Origin: OFTM10 sp964344055
Lineage (GTDB): Bacteria > Actinomycetota > Acidimicrobiia > Acidimicrobiales > Aldehydirespiratoraceae
DNA length: 64,000 bases
Direction of reading: 5' to 3'
NCBI GenBank assembly: GCA_964344055.1
Contig: CAYFLT010000001.1
Location: 124,001 to 188,000 of the forward strand
Positions 52,602 to 62,130 of the stretch are shown here, in pieces (the first letter of the stretch is position 1; each line of letters starts with the position of its first letter). The notes under the pieces were generated by a model. That model saw only the letters and a program-made list of their open reading frames with translations, was not told where the DNA came from and searched no databases. A program made the position numbers and the translations under genes.

Positions 52602-53978
52602 TCAGCGGGGATCGATCGGAGTGATCACTCCTAGTGCCTGCTCGATGATCTCCGCGGCCTCGAGGGTGAGGTCGTCGCGCCACAGGTCGGCATAGACGAG
52701 CGCACCGGTCGGAAGCCCGTCGACCACCCCGGTCGGTACCGCACACGACGGCAGACCCAGGAGGTTGCCGGGCGTGATGAACTGCAGGGTCTCCCGCATC
52801 CGCTCGAGCCCGCCGGGCGCGATGTCGACGTCGTGACCGAATGGTCGGACCGTCCACGTCGGCGTGATCATGACGCTGTGGTTTGCGAAGAAGCTCGACC
52901 ACTCGCGGCCGAGCCGGTGCCGTTCGACGTGAGCCGTGCTGGAAGGCATCTCGCCGAACAGCTTGGGTGCTTCGGCGAGCATCGCCGCGGTGGCGGGGCT
53001 GAGCAGCTGGGTGAACAGCGGCAGCGCCGACTCGATGTCGACCGCCATCATCGTGCCCCACAACTCGGTGACGAGAGGCAGCTCCGGAGGGTCGACCTCG
53101 GTGACCGCCCATCCGGCCTCCTCGAGTGCGGCGGCCGCCCGGCGGGCTGCGTCCGCGCACACCGGGTCGACGTCCGCGCCCGCGGTGGAGGTGACCAGGG
53201 CTGCAGTCCGCACCACCGGAGGGCCCTCGAGCGCCACATCCACCGAGTACGGGTCACCCGGGTCCCGGCCGGCCAAGACTGTGAGCGCGGTGCGGAGGTC
53301 GGCCACGTGTCGAGCCATCGGCCCCTCGCTCGACATGAGTTGGCCGTTGAGCGTCGGGTTCTCCGGCATCGTGGTGTACACGCGCGGTAGGCGCCCGCGG
53401 GTCGGCTTCAGCGCGGCCACCCCGCTGCAGTACGCGGGGTTGCGCACCGAGCCCCCGATGTCGTTGCCGAGCCCGATGGGCGACATCCCCGTGCCCAGCG
53501 CAACCCCTTCGCCTCCGCTCGATCCGCCGGCGGTCAGCTCCCGGCGCCAGAGGTTGTAGGTGCGCCCTCTGAGTGGACAGTCGGTGTCGATCCGCAGTCC
53601 CATCTCGGGCATGTTCGTGCGCCCGATGGGGATGGCGCCGGCCGCCTTCATGCGGGCGGCGACGGGGGCGTCGAGTGACGGCATCTCGCCGGCGAGCGCT
53701 TCGACCCCTCGAGTGGTGGGGGAGCCGAGCAGGTCGATGTTCTCCTTCACCGTGACCGGCACACCATGGAACGGTCCGAGCGGCGTGGCCGCCCGGTCGG
53801 CTTCGTCGGCCGCGGCCCGGGCCTCATCGGCGAGCACGACCGTGACCGCATTCACCGCCTCGTTCACGGCCTCGATCCGGTCGAGGTGGGCCTCGACCAC
53901 CTCACGGCTCGACACGGTTCGGTCGCGGATCATCGCGGCCAGTTCGCCGGCCGACCGGCGCCACAGTTCGTCCGACAT
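52602..53978 (-). CDS. Amidase (amidase-signature family)
   Basis: 458 residues. The Ser-cisSer-Lys triad is visible: Lys in GVPVTVKENIDLLG, the first Ser in TAGGSSGGEGVALG and the nucleophile in LGNDIGGSVRNPAYCSGV. The C-terminal TPGNLLGLPSCAVPTGV is typical of amidases related to AmiC/GatA-like hydrolases. It hydrolyses an amide to acid and ammonia; the substrate is unknown. It lies between mutB and meaB but on the opposite strand. ATG 53978 is preceded by GGGGGAACAG. Confidence 0.88.
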   Translation of the reverse strand: MSDELWRRSAGELAAMIRDRTVSSREVVEAHLDRIEAVNEAVNAVTVVLADEARAAADEADRAATPLGPFHGVPVTVKENIDLLGSPTTRGVEALAGEMPSLDAPVAARMKAAGAIPIGRTNMPEMGLRIDTDCPLRGRTYNLWRRELTAGGSSGGEGVALGTGMSPIGLGNDIGGSVRNPAYCSGVAALKPTRGRLPRVYTTMPENPTLNGQLMSSEGPMARHVADLRTALTVLAGRDPGDPYSVDVALEGPPVVRTAALVTSTAGADVDPVCADAARRAAAALEEAGWAVTEVDPPELPLVTELWGTMMAVDIESALPLFTQLLSPATAAMLAEAPKLFGEMPSSTAHVERHRLGREWSSFFANHSVMITPTWTVRPFGHDVDIAPGGLERMRETLQFITPGNLLGLPSCAVPTGVVDGLPTGALVYADLWRDDLTLEAAEIIEQALGVITPIDPR

Positions 53979-54039
53979 CTGTTCCCCCAGCCTGTTGCAG
54001 CCCTCGGATGGTAGGTCACGACTCCGGATCTGGGCCCGT

Positions 54040-54045
54040 TAGGGT
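54040..54045 (+). promoter_or_regulatory. -10 box TAGGGT for leaderless start
   Basis: TAGGGT lies 6 bases before the ATG at 54052. Confidence 0.55.
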
Positions 54046-54051
54046 TCGGCC

Positions 54052-55038
54052 ATGTCCGATGTCGACGTCGACGCCCTGGAGAAGGGAGTGCTGGCGGGTG
54101 ATCGGACGGCGGTCGGCCAGGCCATCACGCTCGTCGAGTCGACTCGAACGGATCATCGAAGCCTGGCGGCCGACCTGCTCGATCGTCTCCTGCCCCACAC
54201 GGGCGACGCCCACCGAGTCGGCATCACCGGTGTTCCCGGAGTCGGCAAGTCGACGTTCATCGACACGCTTGGCACCCGCCTCACCGGGCTCGGTCACCGG
54301 GTGGCGGTCCTGGCCGTGGATCCGTCCAGCTCGCGCACGGGTGGTTCGATCCTCGGCGACAAGACCCGAATGGCCCGCCTCGCGGTCGACGACCACGCCT
54401 TCATCCGTCCTTCCCCGTCGGCTGGAACGCTCGGCGGGGTCACCCGTGCCACCCGCGAAGCGATGCTGGTGTTGGAGGCCGCAGGCTACGACGTGGTGCT
54501 GGTGGAGACCGTCGGCGTGGGCCAGAGCGAGACCGTCGTCCACGGGATGGTCGACATCTTCGTGGTGTTGATGCTCGCCGGGGCCGGCGATCAGCTGCAG
54601 GGGATCAAGAAGGGCGTCCTGGAGCTCGCCGACCTCCTGGCAGTCAACAAGGCCGACGGCGACAACGCCGAGAACGCTCGGCTGGCCGCGGTCGACTATC
54701 GCCGTGCGCTCCACCTCATGCAGCCGGCGTCGCCCAACTGGACGCCGCCGGTGCTGACCTGCTCAGGGCTGCTCGGTGATGGGCTCGACGAACTGTGGGA
54801 CCAGGTCGAGCTGCACCGTCACAAGATGGAGGACAGCGGCGAGCGGGCCGAGCGCCGCCGGCAACAACAGATGGCGTGGATGCGGGATCTCCTGCGGGAG
54901 CGACTGCTGGATCGTTTCGACGCCGAGGTCGCGCTCACCGAGCTCCGGTCGGAGCTCGAGCGGCGGGTCCACGACGGCGAGGTGGCCCCGTCGATCGCCG
55001 TCGACCGCCTCCTCGAGGCATGGGACGACATCCGCTGA
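54052..55038 (+). CDS. meaB: Methylmalonyl-CoA mutase-associated GTPase
   Basis: 328 residues. G3E-family GTPase that protects and reloads B12 in the mutase. Walker A is GITGVPGVGKSTFID, switch regions AVDPSSSRTGGSILGDKTRM and the Walker B VVLVETVGVGQSE, the base-recognition motif VNKAD, and a C-terminal dimer helix (LRERLLDRFDAEVALTEL). It has its own leaderless promoter although it serves the mutase encoded upstream. Confidence 0.95.
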   Translation: MSDVDVDALEKGVLAGDRTAVGQAITLVESTRTDHRSLAADLLDRLLPHTGDAHRVGITGVPGVGKSTFIDTLGTRLTGLGHRVAVLAVDPSSSRTGGSILGDKTRMARLAVDDHAFIRPSPSAGTLGGVTRATREAMLVLEAAGYDVVLVETVGVGQSETVVHGMVDIFVVLMLAGAGDQLQGIKKGVLELADLLAVNKADGDNAENARLAAVDYRRALHLMQPASPNWTPPVLTCSGLLGDGLDELWDQVELHRHKMEDSGERAERRRQQQMAWMRDLLRERLLDRFDAEVALTELRSELERRVHDGEVAPSIAVDRLLEAWDDIR

Positions 55039-55051
55039 GCCCCGGCCGCCG

Positions 55052-55085
55052 AGGTCAAACGGGTGCCTGTCCCCCCGTTTGACCT
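55052..55085. terminator. 12-bp inverted repeat after meaB
   Basis: AGGTCAAACGGG (55052-55063) pairs perfectly with CCCGTTTGACCT (55074-55085). It starts 14 bases after the meaB stop; no U-tract follows. Confidence 0.65.
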
Positions 55086-55194
55086 TGGGTCGGACGGATC
55101 AATTCGCGGGATCCTGGCCGCGGGCGGGAGCGGGCTGTCGTACTCTCGTGCTGCAGCGGGCGGCGGCCCGCGATTCCCTACCAGTCGAACCCGT

Positions 55195-58170
55195 ATGACC
55201 GGTCTCCCCCGTCCGAACCGCACCGTGGCGATCCTCGCGGGGATCGGCGCGCTCCTGGCGACGGCGGAGACGGCCTCGGCGCACACCTCCCACGACCCGA
55301 CCCAACCCGCTGCGGTCCGGTCGGAGCGGGTGTTCTCGGTGCCCGAGGCCGATCCATCCCTGCCGTTCGAACTCTTCGTCATCGCGACGCTCGTCCTCGG
55401 ATTGGTGCTGGTTCTCCGGCGGATCGAAGACCGCATGCGCCTGCCCCGCCTCGCGGTGACACTCACCGTTCTCGCCGCGCTCGTCGGTACTCCCCTCGGC
55501 ACCGTCGACGACGCCGTTGCGGCCACGATCCTCTACCCGGACCTCATCAGCGACGACCCCCAACCCCAGGGTGGTGTCGTCGAACAGGTCGTCAACGGAG
55601 ACAACCGCCTGCTGTTGAAGTTCGACGGCTACGTCACCAACGTCGGTGACGGACCTCTCGAGGTCTCCGGCAACCCCCAACTCACCGACTCGGCCGACCC
55701 GAACGCGATGCAGCAGCGGGCCAAGGACACGCTCGGAAACTGGCACGTCATCACCTCACCGACGGTGCAGTACGAGCTGGCGGACGACCACAACCACTTC
55801 CACCTGATGGAGATCGGCCGCTACTCACTGTGGAACAGCGACAAGTCGGCCGAGGCCGCCCCGGCCCAGAAGATCGGCTTCTGTCTCTACGACATCGAGC
55901 CGGCCGAGGGCGAGGACTACTCGGGGTCGGCCGATCCGAAGGTGTACACCGGCACGGTCACCCAGTTCTGCGACCAGGGTTCCCCCGAGTCGACCGACCT
56001 CGTCATGGGGACCGGGGCCGGCTGGCGTGATGTGTACGGCTGGCACCTGACCTACCAGTGGATCGACGTCTCCAACGTCGCTCCCGGCGAGTACTGGCTC
56101 GCCAACGAGGCCGACCCCTTCGACCGCATCGTCGAGACCAACGAGAACAACCCGATCGGGTTCGCGAAGACCCAGTCGACCGTCCCGGGCTACAACGCGT
56201 TGCCGGTCGGACCGGTGGCGGTGTCGGGCTCGACCAACGTCACCCTTTCGATCGAGACCTTCGGCTCACCGGGGTCGGTCGAGTACGAGATCGTCACTGC
56301 GCCCGCCGACGGAACACTCGACGAGACGGTCGGAGTCCCCTTCACCGGGGCGACGGTCAGCTACACGCCCGACGGGGGCGCATCCGGCTGTGACCGCTTC
56401 GAGTACCTCGCCCGGGATTCGACCAGTGACTTCCCGGAGCACCCGACCAGGTCGGTCGTGTTGTTGGACAACGGCGGATGCGCCGGCGTCGAGGTCGAGG
56501 GCCTGCAGAGCACGATGCTGACCGGATCGTCGGAGACCGCAACGGCCGTGTTGGGGGGTGCGGCCTCGAACGTGACGTGGTCGGTCGATGGTGTGGCCGG
56601 CGGGAACGCAACCGTCGGCACCATCACCGCGTCGGGGACCAACAACGAGATCGGTCTCTACACCGCCCCGGACGATGCACCCGGCGGCGGGACCGTCACC
56701 ATCCGAGCCACCCGCACCGACAACTCCCAGTTCGACGATCTCGTCGTCACGATCGAGTCGGCCAACCGCAAACCGCTGGTGGTCGATCCGGGACCGCAGT
56801 CCACCAGACTCGGCGACCCGGTCACCTTCGCCTTCGGTGCCAGCGACCCCGACGGCGACATCTTCGACAACGACGCCTTCGGACTCCCCAGCGGTCTGTC
56901 GATCAACTCGGGCACCGGCGTGGTAACGGGGACCACCCAACAGCAGGGACGCAACGTCGTCACCTTCGTTGCCACCGACTCTCGTGGTCTCGGCGAGACG
57001 CTCCAGCTCGAATGGGACGTGTTCGGCGAAGTGCCGGTCACCGGTTCGTTCGACTTCCGGCATCCGTGGGGCCTCTTCGACGACGTCTCATGGACCGTGG
57101 ACGGTGTCGCCGGGGGTAGCGCGGCCACCGGCACGATCGTCAGCGCGGGCACGTGGAACGAATACGGTCGCTTCACCGCACCACCCGAAGTGCCCCCTGG
57201 TGGTGCGGTGACCGTGGTGGCCACGAAGGCCTTCTCGGCGGACACCCACGAGTTCGAGATCAGGATTCCGGGACCGCCCGGCTGATGCAGCGGCCCGGGG
57301 TGCGGCCGGTGCTGGACCTGCGGGTGGCCGGTCAGCCGCTGTTCGTGGGCGACACGGTCGCCCTGACGGTTTCCGCTTCGGACAACAACGGCGACGGCGT
57401 CAGCTTCTCTGCCACTGGTCTCCCGGCCGGTCTGTCTCTCGAGTCCTCGACCGGCGCGATCACCGGCTCGCCGGTCACCCGGGGTGAGCACAGCGTCACT
57501 CTCACAGCCACGGACACGACCGGCCGGTCACGCGATCTGCTCTTCGACTGGTTCATTGCGGCCCTGTTCGCCGATGTCGAGCCCGCGGCGCGCACGCCTG
57601 CGATGCCGGGATTGCGCTTCGTGGTACGGCCCCAGCGTGAAGTGGATGGCGGAGACCCAGATCACCACCGGCACCACGGCAACCACCTTCAGCCCGCATC
57701 GTGTGCTCACCCGGGCCGAGGTGGTCACGCTGCTGTGGCGGTGGCTGGGTTCGCCCGCCCCGACCGAACCGTTGCCGTTCCTCGACGTCCATCCGTCCAG
57801 CTTCGCGGCGGACGCGATCGCCTGGGCAGCCGAGGTCGGGGTGGTCACCGGAACGTCGCTGACCACCTTCAACCCCAACGGTGAGATGAACCGTGCCCAG
57901 CTCGCGACGGTCTTTCACCGGTTGGCCGGAGAACCCGCACCCGCCGGACCCAATCCGTTCACCGACGTGCCGGCGGGCCGCTACTTCTCGGTCGCCGTCG
58001 TCTGGATGTTCGAAGCCGGCCTGACCAACGGCATGACGCCGACTCTGTTCGACCCCAACGGCACCGTCACGAGAGCCCAGACCGGCACCGTGATCTGCCG
58101 CTACTCGGCGAGCGCCGCGGCGTCGGCACCTGAGGCGCTGGCGGGCACCGACGTGTGCGACGTCGCCTGA
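55195..58170 (+). CDS. Secreted lysyl-oxidase-like protein with Ig/putative-Ig domains and SLH repeats, frameshifted
   Basis: A surface protein of about 980 residues when rejoined. A signal/TM N-terminus (AILAGIGALLATAETASAHT; second TM ELFVIATLVLGLVLVL) leads to a lysyl-oxidase-like copper domain with FDGYVTNVGDGPLEVSGNPQ and the Cu-binding DDHNHFHLMEIGRYSLW. Bacterial Ig-like and two He_PIG domains (DPDGDIFDNDAFGLPSGLSI; DNNGDGVSFSATGLPAGLSL) follow, then three SLH repeats ending at 58170. The frame changes between 57280 and 57320 (after RIPGPPG) and again at about 57580-57640 (before SWYGPSVKWMAET). These look like indels, since domains continue across both. It may crosslink or modify cell-surface protein amines while held to the wall. 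Confidence 0.7.
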
Positions 58171-59415
58171 TCAGCGGACGCTGACGTAGCGACCGACCGG
58201 CCGGAAGCGGATCGGCGTCTCGTCGTACTCCTCGAGCGCGTGGGCCAGCCAGCCGGCGGTTCGGGCGATGGCGAAGATCGCTTCGCCGGCACTCGGCGCC
58301 ATCCGGGCGGAAAAGGTGAGTGCCCCGAGCGCGAAGTCGACATTCGGCGGCACCGGAATCCGATCGGACGTCCGCGAGACGACCGATGCCACGACATCGA
58401 GCCTCAACTCGTCGAGTTCCCCGGAGCAGTCTGCGATCGCGTCGAACAGGAGGTCGTGGCGAGGGTCCCGGGTCTGGTGGATGAAGTGGCCGATCCCCGG
58501 CACCCGGCCGTCGCGGTACATCACGTTCGAAAGCGCGGCGTCGGCACCATTGCGCTCTGCGTCTTCGAACAGCTCGTGGACCGTTCGGCTGGCTGCGCCG
58601 TGGAGTGGGCCGGCGAGTGGTCCGAGGGCGGCGACCAGTACCGCGTGTGGTGCTGCTCGGGTGGATGCCGCGAGTCTCGCCGCGAGTGTGGAAGTGGCCA
58701 TGCCGTGGTCGGCGAGAAGAAGGAGTGCCCGATCCAGCAGGACCCACGGCCCATCCGTGCGCGTGGTGAGCCGGGGCCAGAGGCGGCGAGCGAGGTGGGA
58801 GGGTTCGTCAGCGTCGTCGTCCGGGGTGGCGCCGTCGACGCGGGGCATCGCATCCACGAGGGCCCGCACGAGCGTTCGGCCACTCGATACGACGCCCTCG
58901 GGTGACCGGTCGTCGCTGAAGGTGTCGGCTGCGCCGGCGGCGACTACCCCTGCCATCATGCGGTCGGTGGCCGAGGCGTGGTCCGGGAGCGCGGCGAGCG
59001 CTCGGGCGATTGCCGCCGCGATGGGTGCCGAGGGGCTCCAGGGCGGCGAGGAGCCGAGATGGCCCGTCCACAGCAGTTCCGCGGCGTCCTCGTAGTGGCG
59101 TCCGGCCTCGAGCAGTGACTCAACGGAGTGCCCACGGTAGGAGACACTGCCGTCGACGACTTCGGTGATCGAGGAGGCGATCGGCACCTCGAGGCGGCCG
59201 GGCCGCCCGCTGTTGCGGCGACGGCGCAGGCGCTCGACCTCGGCGGGGTCGAAGGTGGAGGACTTGCCGTCGATGTGGCGCTCCGAGGTGATCAGGCCAC
59301 GGCTGACGTAGGCGTAGATCGTCTCTCGTTTCACGCCGAGTCGAGAGGCCGCCTCGGCTGCACCGATGCGCTCTTGCCGGTCGCCGCTGCCCGGAAGTCC
59401 GGCGGAGTCTGTCAT
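58171..59415 (-). CDS. Citrate synthase family protein with N-terminal HTH domain
   Basis: 414 residues. Residues about 15-70 form a MerR/excisionase-type HTH (AAEAASRLGVKRETIYAYVS, then RHIDGKSSTFDPAEVERLRR). The rest is a citrate synthase fold: GPLHGAASRTVHELF (first catalytic His), GIGHFIHQTRDPRHDLLF (second His region, FIH instead of RVY) and PPNVDFALGAL (catalytic Asp). It may have citrate/methylcitrate synthase activity, DNA-binding control, or both. It diverges from a second citrate synthase, with operator-like repeats between. The ATG at 59415 is preferred over an upstream TTG. Confidence 0.8.
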   Translation of the reverse strand: MTDSAGLPGSGDRQERIGAAEAASRLGVKRETIYAYVSRGLITSERHIDGKSSTFDPAEVERLRRRRNSGRPGRLEVPIASSITEVVDGSVSYRGHSVESLLEAGRHYEDAAELLWTGHLGSSPPWSPSAPIAAAIARALAALPDHASATDRMMAGVVAAGAADTFSDDRSPEGVVSSGRTLVRALVDAMPRVDGATPDDDADEPSHLARRLWPRLTTRTDGPWVLLDRALLLLADHGMATSTLAARLAASTRAAPHAVLVAALGPLAGPLHGAASRTVHELFEDAERNGADAALSNVMYRDGRVPGIGHFIHQTRDPRHDLLFDAIADCSGELDELRLDVVASVVSRTSDRIPVPPNVDFALGALTFSARMAPSAGEAIFAIARTAGWLAHALEEYDETPIRFRPVGRYVSVR

Positions 59416-59417
59416 GC

Positions 59418-59458
59418 ATTGATCCAATCAATGTTGAGCCGATCAATGTTGTCAATGT
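59418..59458. promoter_or_regulatory. Operator-like repeats between the two citrate synthases
   Basis: An inverted repeat ATTGAT-CCA-ATCAAT (59418-59432) overlaps the first of three direct TCAATGT repeats (59428-59434, 59443-59449, 59452-59458). All lie within 41 bases in the divergent promoter. Confidence 0.6.
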
Positions 59459-59505
59459 ATCTGGGATCAGGGAGGTTGGAGAGACGGAAACGAGAGGAGA
59501 CCACC

Positions 59506-60621
59506 ATGGAGATCGCACCGCCCGGCCTGAAGGGGCTCGCCGTGGCCGACACCGAACTCGGCGATGTCCGAGGCCAGGAGGGCTTCTTCCACTACCGCGA
59601 GCACGACGCCGCGGGACTCGCCCGCAACCGCTCCCTCGAGGACGTCTGGACGCTCCAGATCCGCGGTGCCCTTCCCCCGGAGCAGCCGGCCATCGATCCG
59701 GGACCACTCCGATCCCTTCCCGCGGCGGTCGCCGATCTGGTCGACTCGGCTGCCGAGTGTCTCGACGATCCGATGGCGACCCTGCGAGTCGGCATCCTTG
59801 CCGTGGCTGATCGTGAAGCTCGGGGCCCGTCCCTCGACCGGTCCCAAGCCGAGCTGTACGACGACGCGCTTCGGCTGGCGGCGGTGGTGCCCACGATTCT
59901 GGCGCGCCACCACCGGCGCCGTCAGGGGCTGGATCCAGTCGACCCGGACCCGACGCTCGGACACGCGGCGGACTTCCTCCGCATGGCGACCGGGGTGATG
60001 CCGACCGAGCTGGCGGCTCGCTCGGTCGAGCAGTACCTGGTGGCCACGGTCGATCACGGCTTCAACGCCTCGACCTTCACCGGACGAGTGGTGGCGAGCA
60101 CCGGTGCCGACGTGGCGGGGTCGATGGTGGCCGCGGTGGGCGCCCTCACCGGCCCACTGCACGGCGGCGCACCGAGTCGCTGTATCGAGATGATCGACGA
60201 GATCGGTACCCCTGACCGCGCTGCCGACTGGGTCCGCGACGCCCTCGCGAGGGGCGACAAGATCATGGGCTTCGGCCACGCCGTCTACCGAGCGGAAGAT
60301 CCTCGCGGGGTGGTGCTGAGGGAGGCAGCCGAGCGGCTCGGTGGCGACCTGGTGCCGCGTGCTGCGGGCATCGAGCGGGAGGTCCTCGCTGTGCTCGCAG
60401 ACTGGAAGCCCGATCAGCGGATCGTCACCAACGTCGAGTTCTGGGCCGGTGTCGTCCTCGAGTTGGCCGGCCTACCCAGGGCCATGTTCACCCCGACGTT
60501 CTCGGTCAGTCGGTCGATCGGCTGGTCGGCCCACATCATCGAGCAGGTGGGTGTCGGCAAGATCATCCGACCCAGCGCCCGCTACGTCGGACCTCCGCCC
60601 AAGGTGGAAGCGGCTGTCTGA
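59506..60621 (+). CDS. citA: Citrate synthase (CitA-type)
   Basis: 371 residues. The catalytic region has GALTGPLHGGAPSRCIEM, MGFGHAVYRAEDPRG and TNVEFWAGVVLELAGL; Glu replaces the usual Asp, as in mycobacterial CitA-type enzymes. The ending LGKIIRPSARYVGP-like GVGKIIRPSARYVGPPP also fits CitA. It condenses acetyl-CoA (or propionyl-CoA) with oxaloacetate. The start is set by AGAGGAGA 7 bases before the ATG. It probably shares regulation with the divergent HTH-citrate synthase. Confidence 0.88.
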   Translation: MEIAPPGLKGLAVADTELGDVRGQEGFFHYREHDAAGLARNRSLEDVWTLQIRGALPPEQPAIDPGPLRSLPAAVADLVDSAAECLDDPMATLRVGILAVADREARGPSLDRSQAELYDDALRLAAVVPTILARHHRRRQGLDPVDPDPTLGHAADFLRMATGVMPTELAARSVEQYLVATVDHGFNASTFTGRVVASTGADVAGSMVAAVGALTGPLHGGAPSRCIEMIDEIGTPDRAADWVRDALARGDKIMGFGHAVYRAEDPRGVVLREAAERLGGDLVPRAAGIEREVLAVLADWKPDQRIVTNVEFWAGVVLELAGLPRAMFTPTFSVSRSIGWSAHIIEQVGVGKIIRPSARYVGPPPKVEAAV

Positions 60622-60687
60622 GCCCGACCAACCCCTACAGTTCCCTCCCAGGACGCAATTCCGGCAACACCACTGTGAGGGAAGTCT

Positions 60688-61846
60688 GTGACCGCCACGA
60701 ACCCGCCCATCGACGTCGACCTCTGGGACTTCGACGCGTTCCAGCGTCAGGAGCATCACGAGATGCTGGCCCGATTCCGCGAGACCGAGCCGGGGATTCA
60801 CTGGTTCGACGAGGGCGACATGGGGCCAGGGTTCTGGGTGATCACCCGTCACGCCCACCTGCGTGAGGTCAACCGCCACGCGGACGTCTTCTCATCGGCG
60901 GCGCACGGCACCCAGATGCGAGACCGCGACCCGGCCGACAGTGTGTCGGGGTTCGCCGAGGACTCCCTGATGATCTCGATGGATCCGCCCAAGCACACCC
61001 GCTACCGCCGGATCGTCAGCCGAGGGTTCACGCCGCGGATGATCGCCCTGCTGGAGGGCTACCTGCAGAACCGGGCCGACCTGATCCTCGACCGGGTGTG
61101 CGAGCGGGGCGAGTGCGACTTCGTCACCGAGGTGGCCGCTGAGCTGCCGCTTCAGGCGATCGCCGAGATGGTGGGGATCCCCCTCGAAGATCGGGAGAAG
61201 ATCTTCCGCTGGACGAACGCGATGATCGGTGGCGACGATCCCGACGTCGCCGAGAAGCACGAGGACGTGATCGCGGCGGCCACGGAGCTGTTCCTCTACA
61301 GCCGGGCCCTGCAGACCGAGCGTCGGGACAAGCCCGCCGACGACATCATCACCACCCTGCTGTCGGCCGACGTCGACGGCGAACGGCTCGACGAGACCGA
61401 GTTCGACATGTTCTTCCTGCTGTTGTGCGTGGCAGGGAACGAGACCACTCGTACTGCGATCACCCACGGGATGCAGGCCTTCTTCGACTTCCCGGAGCAG
61501 TGGGAGAAGTTCCGGAGCGACCCAGACCGGTACATGGACACCGCGGTCGACGAGATCGTCCGCTGGTCCACACCAGTGCTCAACTTCCGCCGCCAGGCGC
61601 TCCGGGACTACGAACTCGGAGGCGTGCAGATCAAGGCCGGCGACAAGGTCGTCATGTGGCACGTCGCGGCCAACCGGGATCCCCGGGTGTTCGACGATCC
61701 GTGGACGTTCGACATCGAGCGCACGCCCAACGACCACATCGGCTTCGGTGGGGGCGGTCCGCACTACTGCCTCGGGGCCAACCTGGCGAAGATGGAGATC
61801 AAGGTGATCTTCGAGGAGCTCGCGAAGCGGGTGCCCGACATCCACC
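60688..61846 (+). CDS. Cytochrome P450 (3' end lost in gap)
   Basis: About 386 residues before the gap. I-helix oxygen-binding motif LLCVAGNETTRTAITHG, the EXXR region TAVDEIVRW and the heme Cys loop FGGGGPHYCLGANLAKMEI. DPPKHTRYRRIVSRGFTPRM and the overall layout resemble CYP125/CYP124-type actinobacterial enzymes, which hydroxylate sterol or methyl-branched lipid side chains; that substrate class is inference. GTG start with GAGGGAAG upstream and a -10-like TACAGT at about 60633. It stops being readable at the gap 61847-61856 after AKRVPDIH. Confidence 0.88.
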
Positions 61847-61856
61847 NNNNNNNNNN
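61847..61856. other. Assembly gap (10 N) at a suspect join in P450 sequence
   Basis: Thirteen residues appear twice, once on each side (IFEELAKRVPDIH and MFREIADRLPDIR), with clearly different DNA. The two sides therefore probably come from different P450 genes. Confidence 0.85.
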
Positions 61857-62071
61857 TCATGTTCCGGGAGATCGCGGACCGTCTTCCCGACATTCGGTCG
61901 GCCGGGGCGCCGGACCACCTGCGCTCCAACTTCGTGGGCGGCATCAAGAGCTTGCCCGTCGCGTTCACCCCGACTCCCTCCCGCCACACCGCCCCCATGG
62001 ACCGGCTCGGCGCCGCTGCCGGCGCCTCCGGCACCACCGGCTATGGCGGATCCGTCGAACGTCCGTCGTGA
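61857..62071 (+). CDS. C-terminal fragment of a P450, probably a second gene
   Basis: The fragment begins MFREIADRLPDIRSAG and continues DHLRSNFVGGIKSLPVAFTP, the standard C-terminal end of CYP125-like proteins, then a low-complexity tail to 62071. It repeats, at about 70% DNA identity, the segment that ends the left contig, so it is better read as the end of a paralogue than as the missing end of the P450 at 60688. Confidence 0.6.
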
Positions 62072-62118
62072 TCTTCCTGAATGTTCGCGGCGTCGAAAGG
62101 GGTGGTGCGGCGGGCGGC

Positions 62119-62124
62119 TAGGTT
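62119..62124 (+). promoter_or_regulatory. -10 box TAGGTT for leaderless start
   Basis: TAGGTT lies 6 bases before the GTG at 62131. Confidence 0.5.
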
Positions 62125-62130
62125 GCGCCG

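Noticed and set aside
52339..53160. A 273-codon minus-strand frame
   Set aside because: It overlaps the amidase in another frame; the amidase has the complete catalytic motifs.
57284..58170. A separate gene starting at the ATG at 57284 that overlaps the upstream stop (TGATG)
   Set aside because: Its product would begin in the middle of an Ig-type domain with no signal peptide and needs another frame change to reach the SLH repeats; a frameshift in one gene fits better.
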